NCBI GenBank assembly: GCA_017165825.1
Contig: CM029370.1
Location: 15,318,733-15,382,732, forward strand
Length of the DNA stretch: 64,000 nucleotides
DNA from: Hepsetus odoe
Taxonomy: Eukaryota > Chordata > Actinopteri > Characiformes > Hepsetidae
Direction: 5' to 3'
Part shown: positions 1-18,800 of the stretch, piece by piece
Position numbering within the stretch: the first letter of the stretch is position 1
Layout: every line of letters starts with the position of its first letter
Notes under the pieces: generated by a model
Seen by the model: only the letters and a program-made list of their open reading frames with translations
Told to the model about the DNA's origin: nothing
Database searches by the model: none
Made by a program: the position numbers and the translations under genes

Positions 1-6971
<6,971 letters not shown>

Positions 6972-7311
6972 AATCCTGGCCGGCAGATCAAACCAGAGCA
7001 AGAAGGCCCAGAAGACACAATGAAACGTTACTGAGATACGTTACACAATGATGGGTGGTCTCCAGCACTTCTACAGTGAATACCTGAACTGAACCAGCAC
7101 GTGTAGTTAATTGGACAGAAGCTCATTATGCAATTTGTTTATTAATTAAAAAGTAAAATAGTCCAGTTGTGTTAAAAAAAAAAAAAAAAAAAACAGTGAA
7201 TTTTTGGTGTTAAAGAACTGATCACTTATGAATATAAACGATGGAATCCCTACACTGAAAGATGATCACTTAGCTTTTTAACTTTGTAGCAAATAAAGTA
7301 TATTTTACAAT

Positions 7312-7500
7312 TACAGCATTTAGCTGACGCTCTTCATCCAGAGGGACTGACATTTCTAAACTACAGGGACAGTCCCCCCCCCGGAGCAACCTGGGGCTCA
7401 GGGTATTGCTCGGGAACCCAGCGATGGAAGCTCTGGAGATGGGATTCGAACCTGCGACCTCTTGGTCTGTAGATGAGCACCACTAGACCACCAGCACCCC
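7312..7500 (-). repeat. SINE family B copy (tRNA head; GCATTTAGCTGACGCTCT tail)
   Basis: The reverse strand carries an A-box-like GGTCTAGTGGT and the B-box GGTTCGAATCCC, then the well-known fish SINE 3' module ending AGAGCGTCAGCTAAATGC. Lies in the 5'UTR intron of pfas. Confidence 0.8.
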
Positions 7501-7689
7501 ATTTGAGTTGAACAGTTAAATATTCAAGCTCCTTGAAACATACTGAAAACAAACGGGAAAACCGGGTGATGCTTCGAGACAAAGGAAGTCAAAATGAAAA
7601 AACGTTTCAACAAAAGAGACAAAATGGTGTATTTTGAGAAACTGGAGGACACAAAAGTTGCTCTGCATTTTTACCTGCATAACAGAAAA

Positions 7690-7951
7690 GTGAAAGAAAG
7701 TGAAAGTGACAACCCTTGTCATTGCGAGGTCACAGCACAGCAAGCGTGAACCAGAACGAAATTGGACCTCTGCTTTTAACCCATGCACACAAACACAGTG
7801 CAGCAGTGGGCAGCTATTGAAAGCACCCGGGGAGCAGTGACAGGGACGGTACCTTGCTCAGGGGTACCTCAGGGCAACCTACTTGTGAGGGAATCGAACC
7901 CACAATCTTCCGATGAGGGGCAACTCCCTAACCACTAGGCCACCGCTGCCC
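7690..7951 (-). repeat. SINE family A copy, near full length
   Basis: The reverse strand reads from GGCAGCGGTGGCCTAGTGGT (A-box region) through B-box GGTTCGATTCC to a 3' end of CAATGACAAGGGTTGTCAC. In the 5'UTR intron of pfas, close to an inserted SINE B in the same orientation. Confidence 0.88.
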
Positions 7952-8094
7952 TGAAACTACTGAAAGCATTAAAGGAAACATGCAGTTGCTCCATGTTACT
8001 TACCTCCGTTTACTAAAACACAGTTTGGCCCGTTTTGTTTCGAACGTTTGTTCCAAACGGGGGCTTAACAGCGGCTCTCCGTCGGATGAATGTA

Positions 8095-8250
8095 CTGAAT
8101 GTACTGTCTGTTGTTGTCTGCACTTGTTTGCCTTGTCTTGTGTCTATGTTCCTATGTCTCCCAGTGTGTAGCACCAGGGTCCTGGAGGAACCTCATTTCA
8201 TTTCACTGTACCGTATAAATGGCTGAAATGACAAAATCCTACTTGACCTG
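8095..8250 (+). repeat. 3' end of a non-LTR retrotransposon (Rex/L2-like tail)
   Basis: The segment runs TTGTCTGCACTTGTTTGCC, then CACCAGGGTCCTGGAGGAAC, TTTCATTTCACTGTACCGTA, and AAATGGCTGAAATGACAAAA before CTACTTGACCTGACC. This matches a 3' tail seen repeatedly in teleost genomes. Family assignment is from memory. Confidence 0.5.
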
Positions 8251-9315
8251 ACCAGAAAAAGAACCGCTGCTCCAGTCCAACAGCAAGGTCTGTAAGCACT
8301 CTCTTCTAACTGCAGTCTCATCTGACCAGTGTGAGGTTTTAGAAAGTGAATTACAAGGCGATTCCCTCAGTTTCTCACATTTCTCTCATTAATATGCCAT
8401 TGATGAGATCATTTCATTTCAATTGTGAGAGGTTTGCACGAGAGTCAGAATATTCAGTTGTTAAACAAGGATCCAGCACCCCGCACGACCCGGTCAGGAA
8501 AAGTGGCTCAGACAATCAGCGTGCGACATATGATGGTGTAAGAGCCCCAAAGAAAGGAAAGAAAGAAAGAAAGGGTTGTGTGATTGAGGGAATCTGTGAT
8601 TCTTTTATTTGTAATGAATTTAGAAAGAAGTGTGAACATCCTCAGTGTGGTGATTCCATCACTTTTCCCCAGGGTTTCTCCCACGGGTGATTTTCTTCCA
8701 TTGCTTTATCAGTTCGGGCCACGATCACCTGGGTTTAGTCAGGAGGAGAGAAAGAGCAGAGAAACAGACAGCGTGCAGAAAAGGAACATCAACTCAGATC
8801 AGCTCGACCTTCCGATCACTAAATGAACAGCTGAGCCAGGAGTGTTCGACTGATTTTAAAGGAACCTCATGGCAGCTCAGGTCACAACTTTGATTAAAAT
8901 ATCGGGGCAGCTTCCCTTTTAAAATACATTTGAAAAAAGCTGATATTTCAACTCCGCTACTAAACCATCTACACTTGACTGTTTGAAAAGCTGGGAGGGA
9001 GCAGAGAAAACAAAGTGCAAAAACAAACATCTCCCTGCAGTGCAATGTGCACATTGTGAAACGCTCCATTTCTACACGCAGAAAATGGATCGGTCTGAGC
9101 TGGATGTGTGGCTTTGCGCAGCGCCGTGCAGGGCTGGAGCCCCACACACGCGCTTGCTGCTGCAGGGAGCTGAACCGGGCGGAGAGGAAAGTTAGCCGAG
9201 TTAGCAGAAGTGCCGGGTAAAGTGATCTGTGCTGCATGAAAATGAAAGCTGAAAGAGTTTCTTTAAAGATCTAGGTACATAGTGTCTACTCAGAAAGGAA
9301 GCTCGAGCAGTTTAC
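8251..9315. other. pfas 5'UTR-intron remainder, no gene seen
   Basis: No conserved protein or RNA recognised. A 147-codon minus-strand frame at 8794-9237 has no recognisable domain and is treated as chance. Confidence 0.5.
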
Positions 9316-9440
9316 CTTCCCGTCGCCGTGCGGCTGTGCGGCTGTGCAGCAGGAGGCAGAGCGAATGTGCGGGTGAGCGCGCGGACTGTTGACAGAGCCG
9401 GAGCCACGTGCGCCTCACCTTCCGCTCGGAGCCTAGCCGC
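9316..9440 (-). other. pfas: Probable untranslated first exon of pfas
   Basis: The sense strand reads GGGAAG followed by donor GTAAAC at 9315-9310, just downstream of the GC-rich promoter. The exon end is supported by the donor only; the 5' end is a guess. If spliced to the ATG exon, it leaves a 5'UTR intron of about 2.3 kb. Confidence 0.5.
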
Positions 9441-9460
9441 GCCTCTGCGCATGCGCGGCT
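9400..9460 (-). promoter_or_regulatory. pfas: pfas promoter core: NRF1 site and canonical E-box
   Basis: The palindrome GCGCATGCGC (9447-9456) is an exact NRF1 site. CACGTG at 9405-9410 is a canonical MYC/MAX/USF E-box. The surrounding DNA is CpG-rich (about 9320-9460). Mammalian purine-synthesis genes are known MYC/E-box targets, so this arrangement fits a housekeeping, growth-responsive promoter. Function here is inferred from motifs only. Confidence 0.6.
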
Positions 9461-9495
9461 CCTACTACCACCAGCAGCTTACTTCAAGCTGTTAA

Positions 9496-9738
9496 TGAAG
9501 TGAAGTGAAAGCGACAACCCTTGTCATTGCGAGGACACAGCACATAGTGAACCACAACGAAACTGGGCCTCTCCATTTAACCCATGAAAACACCGTACAG
9601 CAGTGGGCAGCTATTGAAAGCGCCCGGGGAGCAGTGACGGGGACAGTACCTTGCTCAAGGGTACCTACTGGTGGGGAATCTAACCCACAATCTTCTGATG
9701 CGGGGGCAATTCCCAAACCACTAGGCCACTGCTGCCCC
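9496..9738 (-). repeat. SINE family A copy directly upstream of the pfas promoter
   Basis: The reverse strand carries the A-box, B-box and GTACCCTTGAGCAAGGTAC body. Its 3' end lies about 40 bases from the NRF1 site of pfas. Confidence 0.87.
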
Positions 9739-9852
9739 AAAGGTGGTGTCAATAAGGGAATTTCAACATTTTAATCAATTTAATCTATTATTTTGAATGA
9801 AAAGAACCTTTTGACCTTTCATCATAAAATGAACAAACACTGTTTCATTAGT

Positions 9853-10125
9853 GGATGACGCAGTGGCACTGGGGAGAGCTGTCGTCTCACAGTGAGAAGG
9901 TCATGGGTTCGATTCCCAGATGGGACGGTTCCGGTCCTTTTTGTGTTGAGTTTGCATGTTCTCCCGGTCTCTGGGCGCTCTAGCTTTCTCCCACCATCAG
10001 GTGGATTAGAAATCCTAGATTGTCCCTAGAGCTGTGTGTGTGTTTTTGTGTCTTCCCTGGGATGGACGTGCGATCTGTCCTAGGTGTGTCTCTGCTTCAG
10101 AATAAGTGGCTAGGAAAATGATTGA
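9853..10125 (+). repeat. SINE family C copy (tRNA head, TGGAGTTTGCATGTTCTCCC-type body)
   Basis: Begins ATGACGCAGTGGCACTG, with a B-box GGGTTCGATTCCC, then GGACGGTTCCGGTCC..., TTTGCATGTTCTCCCGGTCT and a 3' part with CCTGGGATGGACGTGCGATC. Lies between pfas and ipo13. Confidence 0.75.
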
Positions 10126-10490
10126 GCGAGTTTTACCCAGTAGCTCACACAGTGAAATGGACACAGCAATTATTCTTCTGCTGCTGCTTCAAATTTTACG
10201 TCAAAGCTTAAAAAAGGCCATTTCAATCAGGAGCTTGAAGTGGTTCCAGGTCAGCATTACATCACAGCGAAAAGCATGTGGACACCTGACCATCACAACT
10301 TCGTGATCTTCTCGGACATCCAACATTGCGTTGCTACAAAGAATTATGATAGGATTACTTAAACTATATTGATACCTTTCAAAAGTTTTAAAAAAAAGTT
10401 TTATTTGACATTTTTTAAATATAAAAGGAAGATTTTAAAAGATCATGATAAATGAATTCAGGAAAAAAGTCTTTGTGTTAGGGTAACCAA

Positions 10491-10950
10491 TCACTGTCAT
10501 TTTCATGGTCGCTTGACCTAATTAGGGTTGTGGGGGATGCTAGAGCCTATCCCAGCTCCTACAGGGCGAAAGGCAAAGAAACATCCTGGACAGGTCACAG
10601 GACCTTTGCAGGGCAGGAACACAAACACACTCACACCTACAATTTAGAATCTCCAATTAGCCTGGATCATAATTACATTTACGGCATTTAGGACTTCATG
10701 TTCATGTCCATGTCCTAATTACAGGGACAGTTCCCTCTGGAGCAATTCAGGGTTAAGGGTCTTGCTCAGGGACCCAGTGGTGGTAGTGCTAGAGGTGGGA
10801 TTCAAACCTGGGACCTCTTGAGCCAGAGGTCCTTAGGCAAGTATCCTACCACTAGACCACCTACACTCCATCCTGGCTGGGAATCAAACCAAGGACTTTC
10901 TTGCTGTGAGACAACAGTAATGGCTACCCACTGCACCACCGAGCTGCCCT
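10491..10950 (-). repeat. SINE family C copy split by a nested SINE B
   Basis: Left part 10491-10668 is the C-family 3' half on the reverse strand (CTGTCCAGGATGTTTC..., AGCTGGGATAGGCTCTAGC). Right part 10869-10950 is its tRNA-like head (GGTTTGATTCCCAGCC). About 100 bases of the C body are missing between them. Confidence 0.7.
10672..10868 (-). repeat. SINE family B copy nested inside a SINE C
   Basis: Reverse strand: GGTCTAGTGGTAGGATACTT, B-box GGTTTGAATCCC, GGTCCCTGAGCAAGACCC, then the TAAATGC-type tail. Same orientation as its host element. Confidence 0.78.
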
Positions 10951-11234
10951 TAGGGTAACCAATTAACCTGAAATCAAATAAAGGGAAAAAAAAAACAACA
11001 AAAAAAACAACTTATCAACAAATAAAAGCCAAATCAATGAATTCTGAGGGCAATCCCATGGGCCTCTCTTTCTCTGGTTAATATTGAATTCATAGCCTTT
11101 AAAAACTACATTGTAAGAAGCTTTGTGGTTTGTATAGAATACAGCCAAGCTTATCCCTTTTGATATTAAATATTGGACATTAAATCTTAAAACAGTTAAC
11201 CTGTAATTTAAGACACAAAGACAAATCAAGTGAT

Positions 11235-12784
11235 GCCATCTTATATATTTAATAAATTAAAACAAGATACAAAAGAAAAAAAAGGAAAAAAAAAAAAAAA
11301 AAAAAAGGGTCATGTACATGTCTACCCCTTAATCTTCTTCACCCTTCCTCTCGTAGCCATCCACCACCCAAAATACACGCAGGAAGGGACGGTGTGCTCA
11401 TCTGCTAAATCGTCACACGTCACATTCGCTTGCTGAATGCCCCAGCCAAAAAAATGTAAAACACACATGCTACATGTTTGCAGGCAGCGGCCGGGCAGTA
11501 GACAGGGACAGAGAGAGAGGCCTGGCCACAGTAGTGTCCTTTTCGTGGGCCTCATACAGCAAAAACAAGGGGACAAGAGTAAGGACTTGTGTTGAGTTCT
11601 TTGATAAGTGCACTCGAAAGTCTACAGAGGCTGCAATTTGGATGAGCCCTCAAACGCAGGTGTACAAAGGCACATGCGCACTTGTGCGTGCACAAACGCA
11701 AAAAGGGGTCATTTTACATTTCTAAAACATGAATAAATTTCCGCTTGATGTTACAGTGTTGGGTGCACAGCTCACAGTTACGAACATGACTGCTCCTCTC
11801 ATTTTACAGATGCTCTGGTATTTATACACACACATTCTCAAAAGACACACAGGGAACATTCACAAGTAGATTTTCACAGCCATCATGGGCTCCCAGTAGC
11901 TCTCCCCAGGGGACATCATAAGCAGACATCATAAGAAAACCTGCTAGTGATTTATATTCATGACTGCAATTGTCATATTATCAATGTCAGAGGTTTATAC
12001 AATATAATGGCATTAAGTACATCAGTTTTTCCCAACCCCATGTGTGCTGCTTCACATATCAAAAATAATTAATAACAAGAATAAAAAAAAAAAATAAAAA
12101 AAAAACAAAACAAAACAAAAAAGTCTGACACATGACAAAGTTCAAAACATTTTTTGCGGAATAATCGTGTGGGGGTGGTTAGGTAGACTGATTATATAGA
12201 TATATAAAGCCACAGAGAAAAAAAAAATCTTCATTGGTCCCTCTCTCTGTCAGTAGCAGAAGCTCTAAGGACTCACAAACCTCCCGTGGTGTTAGATATA
12301 TGTGTTTATATATAGATTTATATATGTTTGTGTATATATTTAGCTTTCAGTATCTCTAAATTAAAAAATAAAACATTTAACTACCACTAGTTCTTTGTTC
12401 ATACATTTGGAAATTGTCACGAGAAAAACAGCCTAAGAGCCACGGAAGATCAAGAACGCGAGAAGGGGAGGTGAAAGTTTACAATCCACATGCTGCAGGG
12501 GTGGAAGTGGGGCGAAGAGGGTCTTGTATGAAAAGTTTTGCTGCTTAAAACAGGCAGTGATGACCACTTTCCAGAGGGCCCAAAACAGCTTTGTAAGAGC
12601 AAAATGGGGAGAAAGGAATAAAGAGAGTGCTCCTCAGGTCCTTGCAACGCATGCTTCTGAACCTCATCATGTTTGTCAGTCTGTTCCTGTGGCATTGTAC
12701 ATGTTTGGGTCAAGTTTCTGGATGGGATGGGGGGGGTGCTTGGAGCTAGAGTTTTGGATCACTCTGAACTTGGGCATTAACTGT
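11235..12784 (-). other. ipo13: Probable ipo13 3' UTR
   Basis: Follows the stop codon at 12787-12785 on the same strand. No competing gene is seen. The only good poly(A) hexamer on this strand is ATTAAA at 11253-11248, so cleavage near 11235 is plausible but unproven. The stretch includes TA-rich and A-rich runs (11269-11305, 12084-12120). Confidence 0.4.
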
Positions 12785-12881
12785 TCAGTACTCTGCTGCA
12801 TATTCTGTGCCATGCAGCCCTCTGCACACCAGAGTGAACTCTTTAACTATGTCCTTCACACGACGTTTATTCACTCGCTCC
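12785..12881 (-). CDS. ipo13: ipo13 last coding exon 21 (residues 926-957 and stop)
   Basis: Acceptor TCCTTAG after a T run. Encodes ERVNKRRVKDIVKEFTLVCR and ends GLHGTEYAAEY with TGA at 12787-12785, matching the mammalian C-terminus in length and sequence. Confidence 0.96.
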
Positions 12882-15800
12882 CTAAGGAAAAAAAAATTTA
12901 AAAATCAGAAGAGTGAATGTGAGAAAGAGAAAGAAAAAGAGAAAGACAAAACCTCTGCAAAGAGCTTACTTTTGCAAATTTTGCACAATTACTGTTTATT
13001 TGGTGATTATAACCTAAAGGAAACATAAATTGCCCCCCCCCATAGTATTTATTAATAAAATTATTAATAAATACTATGACCTAGGGTTCAGCACAGAAAA
13101 AGAAATTGTTTCCTGAAGAGAATAAGACCTGATTTTCATTTATAAATTCTAGACAACATTATTTAACTGGGGGTATTCACACTTTTGCATACAACTGTAT
13201 CACCCAACGGTGTCTTTTGGTGAATTGCATAAAAAATTAAAAAATAAATAAAATTGTCATTCAAGAAAGCTGACCAATTATAAAGAGGGTACCTGAGAAC
13301 TTGCTGGCTGAAGGTGTCTTTCTGTTCGTCCGAGACACGGGAAGAGGGGAAACCTGGAGACTGCAGGGCTTCTTTTAGCCACACAGTGAGCAAGCCGAAA
13401 CAGTGCTTATTCATGGAGAAGAGCACCTCTGCAAACTGGTCCATCAGACTGCGCGAAGACTGACCACCAATGGCCTTTGAGGGAGAGAAAGAAAAGAGAG
13501 AGAAAATGAGAAACAGTATCCATTTCAGAACAATACTGGAGAAGGATTAGATATGAGGCAAGAGGTTAAAAGGAGACAGATGTGTCGTTACCTCCAGCAC
13601 AGCAAGCAGTAGGAGTTTGCCATCTTCCTGCACCACCTGACCCACAGGAGGGATGTCTGCACAGTGTGGCAACAGCTCAGTCTGTTTAATAAACAGAATA
13701 CACACTTAAACATTCAAGACAAAAGGGCATAAAACCACTATGTCAAACACTCAGGTTTACCATCTCATATTGGTTCAAACATATAAATAAAATCCAAGTT
13801 GAAAAGGTTGAATATCCACTGACATCTTAACTCTTCTGAAAGGCATCACACAAGATGTTGGAACAAAACAGCTGTAAGAATTTGCACTGAGCCACGCAAT
13901 CAAGTCAGTTCTGGACCTCACAATTGCCAGACATCCCAAACACATTGAATGGAGCTCAGTAACTACATGCAGTTCTGCTGCTCCAGGGGCAATATCTTTA
14001 TACTCCTTTAGCCAATACATGATATGGTGGCTTTAGGCTCAAGAGTGTTCTATTCTATTGGAAATGCTTGTCTAGGGAGATAATACATGCTGTCTCTGCA
14101 CAACTGAATGTCTGTGTCAGCAATGCATGAGTCTTTAAGTAGTTTAATCTGCTAATTAGGAGGGGCCACCTGGATAATTTTGTGCACAGCAATTTGCTTT
14201 GACTTACAAAGAAAAGACAGGTAGACTTGACTGTAGGGGCTTCAGGGAATTTGAGAGACAGAACTCCTACAGATAGAAGACAAGAATTTTTTGAAAAATG
14301 ACATGCATGTCAACAGAATTTAACGCAATACAGAGGCTACAGAAGACATCTGCAGTAAACACACTGACACAAAAATGGTTTACACTGTAAAGAAAAAAAA
14401 AAAGGTTTTATTAAATATTGCTTTGAAAGAAATTGCATTAATTATACATTCACCAGGTGCTTTTCTTTGTTTTAGCATCAGAAATACAACACCACATTAC
14501 TCATCTTCTAATTTGTGTATACTGACCCACCTAAGTTCCAGAAGAAACTCTAAATAAACGAAAATTCACAGCTGAAAGGCACAGCAGTATGACTGAGTGG
14601 CACTTTGACTTCTCCCATCCAAATTACTTACCACAGTGAAACACCGCTTTCACATCAAGATTCTCAGATAAGAACAAATCGGGCTTCCGTTTGAGAGCCT
14701 ACAAAGCAGACAGAGCCAGTGAACACAGCATACAGCACCAACTCAACATCTGGAAGCTCGTAAAATTCCCCACAATCTCTCCTACCTTCATTACCTCCCT
14801 CACCTAGATTCTATCTTTTCTACTGCAACTAACAAAAACAACCAAATGTACATCAACTTATTCAATGCAAACAGATCAGATAAGTAAAAAAAAAAAAAAT
14901 CAACTGGAAAAAAAAAAATCAAACATTTAACTTAAGTCAAAACTAAAGGTGGTGTGATTTGTAATGACTCTTCTCTCTTTTTTTTTTTTTCTTTTGCGAG
15001 CTCTACTTTCTCTGCTCAGTTGGGCTGAATATTCAACAGAAATCTAAGTAATATGTACGGATAAAGACAACTGATGCATTAAGGAACTCATTGAGGATGA
15101 GAGGATACTTAAGGGAAGAAGAGAGGAGAGAAAGACAGAGAGCGGGAAAGAGAAATAAAGGGATGGACCTGAACCAAAGAGAAAAGCCAAACATATAAAA
15201 CTTCAGGTTCTGATTTAGAATAGCCAATTAATTAATATATATTCATTAGTTTGGGTTAATTGGTTTTGAGGCTGGAATGACCCTGCAAGAAGGGGCTTCA
15301 GACACTCTAACCTGGACTCATTGTGAAGACATCCTTTCACCTGTTTACAGGCCTTCCTAAGCTCTTTGAGCCACAAAATATGCAAACTACATTATTTTTT
15401 ATAATTTTTCTTTTCTCTGCTTTATTGGTATGGCTATGAATTACAACATTATACATTACAAGGTGAGCTACAAAAAAAGCAAAACATTTCTGATTGCTCC
15501 AAGAATGGAACTTCTGAGGAAATTCAAATAAGGAAGCCGCAAAACAAAAAAAAAACCAAAAAAACAAACAAAAAAAAAAAACTGAACTGATCATATCGAG
15601 GTCCACTTACCCAGTCATTTCTTAGGAAACTATTGATTACCACTGAATTGGCCAATACCACTGAATTGATTCCCACAGACTGAACACTGTTCTACTGCTA
15701 ATTCAATCAATGGCCACTCTTAAATAGACAGGTAATCACTAAAAGTGAAAATTTTAAAGGTCTATCATTCACCTGGTCTTAAAACTTTACTTAAAATGTA

Positions 15801-18800
15801 TTTTAAACTGTATACAACTCTGTCCGTCCTGCTCTTGTTGCTCAGAAGGTGATAACTGTCTCACATCTGTTTCTCCTTCACTTATGTCTCTTTGGAGCTA
15901 CAACTTCCATGTTAGACCATCTTTTGCTCTCACTTACTGCTCCCTTGGAATATAATTCCAGGGGTGCCTACCTGTACTGAAGCTGATTTTGAGAGCATCA
16001 GAAATTAAAAAGGTGTAAATTAGTAATCTGTTTTTGTTTACCATATTAAACTAACATTGACTCCGGGACAATTATTATCCTAATAAAAATATTAGAATAA
16101 AAGATTTGATTGTGCGCTATAATTTGTCAAGTCTGTATTTAAATAACTGTACATTGATAACTTTTACAAACTTTATTTAACAAAATATTGGAAATACATA
16201 ATAGGTTTTGCTGGTGGTAAAACCAGCAGCAAAACCTATTATGGTACTGATGGTAAAACAGTTAGATAGCAGCCCCCCCCTCTAATTAGGACTTTCAGAG
16301 TGTCCTGATGTGAAATTCTCTGATCTGGAGAAGAAATCTTTTATAGCGGCGGTGAGGAGAGGAATGTTTAAACCCTTTGCACAAATTTATTATAGAAAAA
16401 TCTGTGGCTGGCTCACAGGCAAGTATTTCTGCAATGCACACAACATTTGATCCACTAAAATTGTTTTGCTAACATCTCATTGAATTAATTATACACAATT
16501 TTGAGAAACTGCTGGAATTATACATAATTTAAGAATACGTTGGATTTATAATTTAATCTACAGTGAAGAACCCCAACTCACAGTTCACTCAGCTGTGTGT
16601 ACATGCGTTGTATAACTGATGTGGCATCCCTCCTCTGAAATAGGCTCTACCACAAATGTTTGAACAAAGACTATTGCAGGAGAGCTTGTCAATCATCCAA
16701 TAGTGCCCTCTGTCTATTTCACAGCCCAGTGAAAATTAGGGTTTCTGACCCCAAAACTGGACAGAAGGAAGGAGGAAGGGAGAGAAAGAAAGGGATAGGA
16801 GAGAGAGAAACCCAAAGTGAATGAAATAAGAAACCAAAAACACACCTGAGCTTGGAGTTGCATAAATGAATCAACAATATCAGGATGATCCCTGGGCCCT
16901 AAAATATAATAAAGATGTAACTTAAGAAATAATAAGAATAATAAGAATATATACAAACAGCAACGAAACAGATCGAACAGTCATGTGGAAAGAAAAGGCA
17001 ACAGAAAAGATCTCGTTGAAATAATTGCACGTGTGAGAAAAGGAGGGGAGAGAAGAAAGGGAGGAGCATGTAAGACGCTAAAGCAGTCTCCAAAAAGAAA
17101 ACCAAAAAACCAGAGACATGAGTCAGTTTGAAGAAACGATAAAGAACAGAACCAAAATAGAAAAAACAAAAGGGGGAAAAAAAACAAACCTAAAAAACAA
17201 AAAAACAAAGTGGGTTTGGAGTGGGAACCCAGGAGGCACCTGCTACTGTGACATCTTTTTTCTTTCTCTCCTTTTTTTGTGGACTCTATCTTTGACTTTT
17301 TTATTGACTCAGATCATACACACTTTCCCCAACTTGCCCACCCCAGGGTTTGCTGAGCACTTGGTCACCATGGCCACCCCAGGGAGTAGAGAAGCCCAAA
17401 ACTACCCTCCCCTAGCTGTTCCCACACTCCAAACGAAATCCCAGCAAAACCCCACCCATCTCCCAATCCTCCCAGAAACCCCCCAATAAATAAAAAAAGA
17501 CTAAAGAGTCAAAGGAAAACAGGCCATGGCAGGTCCTCAGAGCCACAGTAAAGGGACCTAAGAGGAGATAAGAGGGTTAACTGGCACAGAAAGACAATGT
17601 CTGTTAATTGGTGAACAAGGTGGCTAAAAGAAAGTGAAGGACAAGTAAGGGGACAAAGCTGAAGCAAAAGGAGCAGCAGACCATGATCAGCCACATCTGT
17701 AAAACAGGCATGATGAGTTTGTAGGTGTGTAAGGGGGGTTGGCGGTTTGTGGTGATGGGGTTGTATTGGGGCAGAGGCCTAAGACCTGTACTCGGCTGTA
17801 ACTGAATGAATTGAGAATCACAATTTTGATCAAATTAAACATGGCCTCTCTCTGTAATACTGCCACCTAATTTGATGAAGTGAGTTAAAATGTGTAAACA
17901 CAGCAGATTAGGAAAGGTAATTAAAACAAATTAGTATTAGTACAAATTAGTATGAAGTCAAATAAGCGAAAGAGAACAACTGTGATTCATACCTTGTTGG
18001 AAGATGGTGAGGGTCACAGAAGTGACTAATTCAAACAGGGCTTTGATTGGAGGAAAGTGGTCTGTCTCACTGGCAAATATATGCACCATCTGGATGTAAA
18101 GGAACATGACTGAATAACAAATAGGACACAAAGCTGAAACAATACCAAACACACACACACTCACACACACCAGGGTATTCTTTAATTTTACACGATTTAT
18201 TCTTTCAGTGATGCAGCGTGCCAATGTCACCTTGTTAATAGAGCACAAAAGCTCTAACACGGGTGAGCAGAGCTGTTCTCTGCATGCATTAGCTGAAACT
18301 GACAAAGGTGAGGGCTATGACTAGCTGAAGCAGACATGGTAAATGGCATCCAACTGAATGACGCCACTGCATGCAGTAACTATGGCAACAGCCTTCCGGT
18401 TTCAGGGGCTAAAAGGGTACATTAATATATCCATTTCTGCCTGGATACAAGTTTTAAATTACAGCATCAAAAATGTAATCAAAGCACAATTAATCAAAAA
18501 GTAATAGCTTAATACAATTGTTCAAGCTGGCATATAAAGTAGTGTGCAAGTTGGTGTTATTTTTTACTACTTTCAGTTCAAAGGTATGTAAACGGTTGTG
18601 TGTGAGCGCACGTGGTGTGTGTACCTGTCGGGTCAGATCCAGTGCAGAGGCCTGTGGTATAGTGCTGTACATCTGACCGAGCATCTCGCTTAGTTGAGAC
18701 ACCATAGGTGCAAAGTCATGGAGCAGAGTCTTCACTGACTTCTCAAAGATAGCGCACACAGCCTGAAATAATGAGACTATTTATCATTTCTACTGAAGTG

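Noticed and set aside
8794..9237. 147-codon minus-strand frame upstream of pfas
   Set aside because: No recognisable domain, no homology I know, and it overlaps the likely 5'UTR intron. Probably chance.
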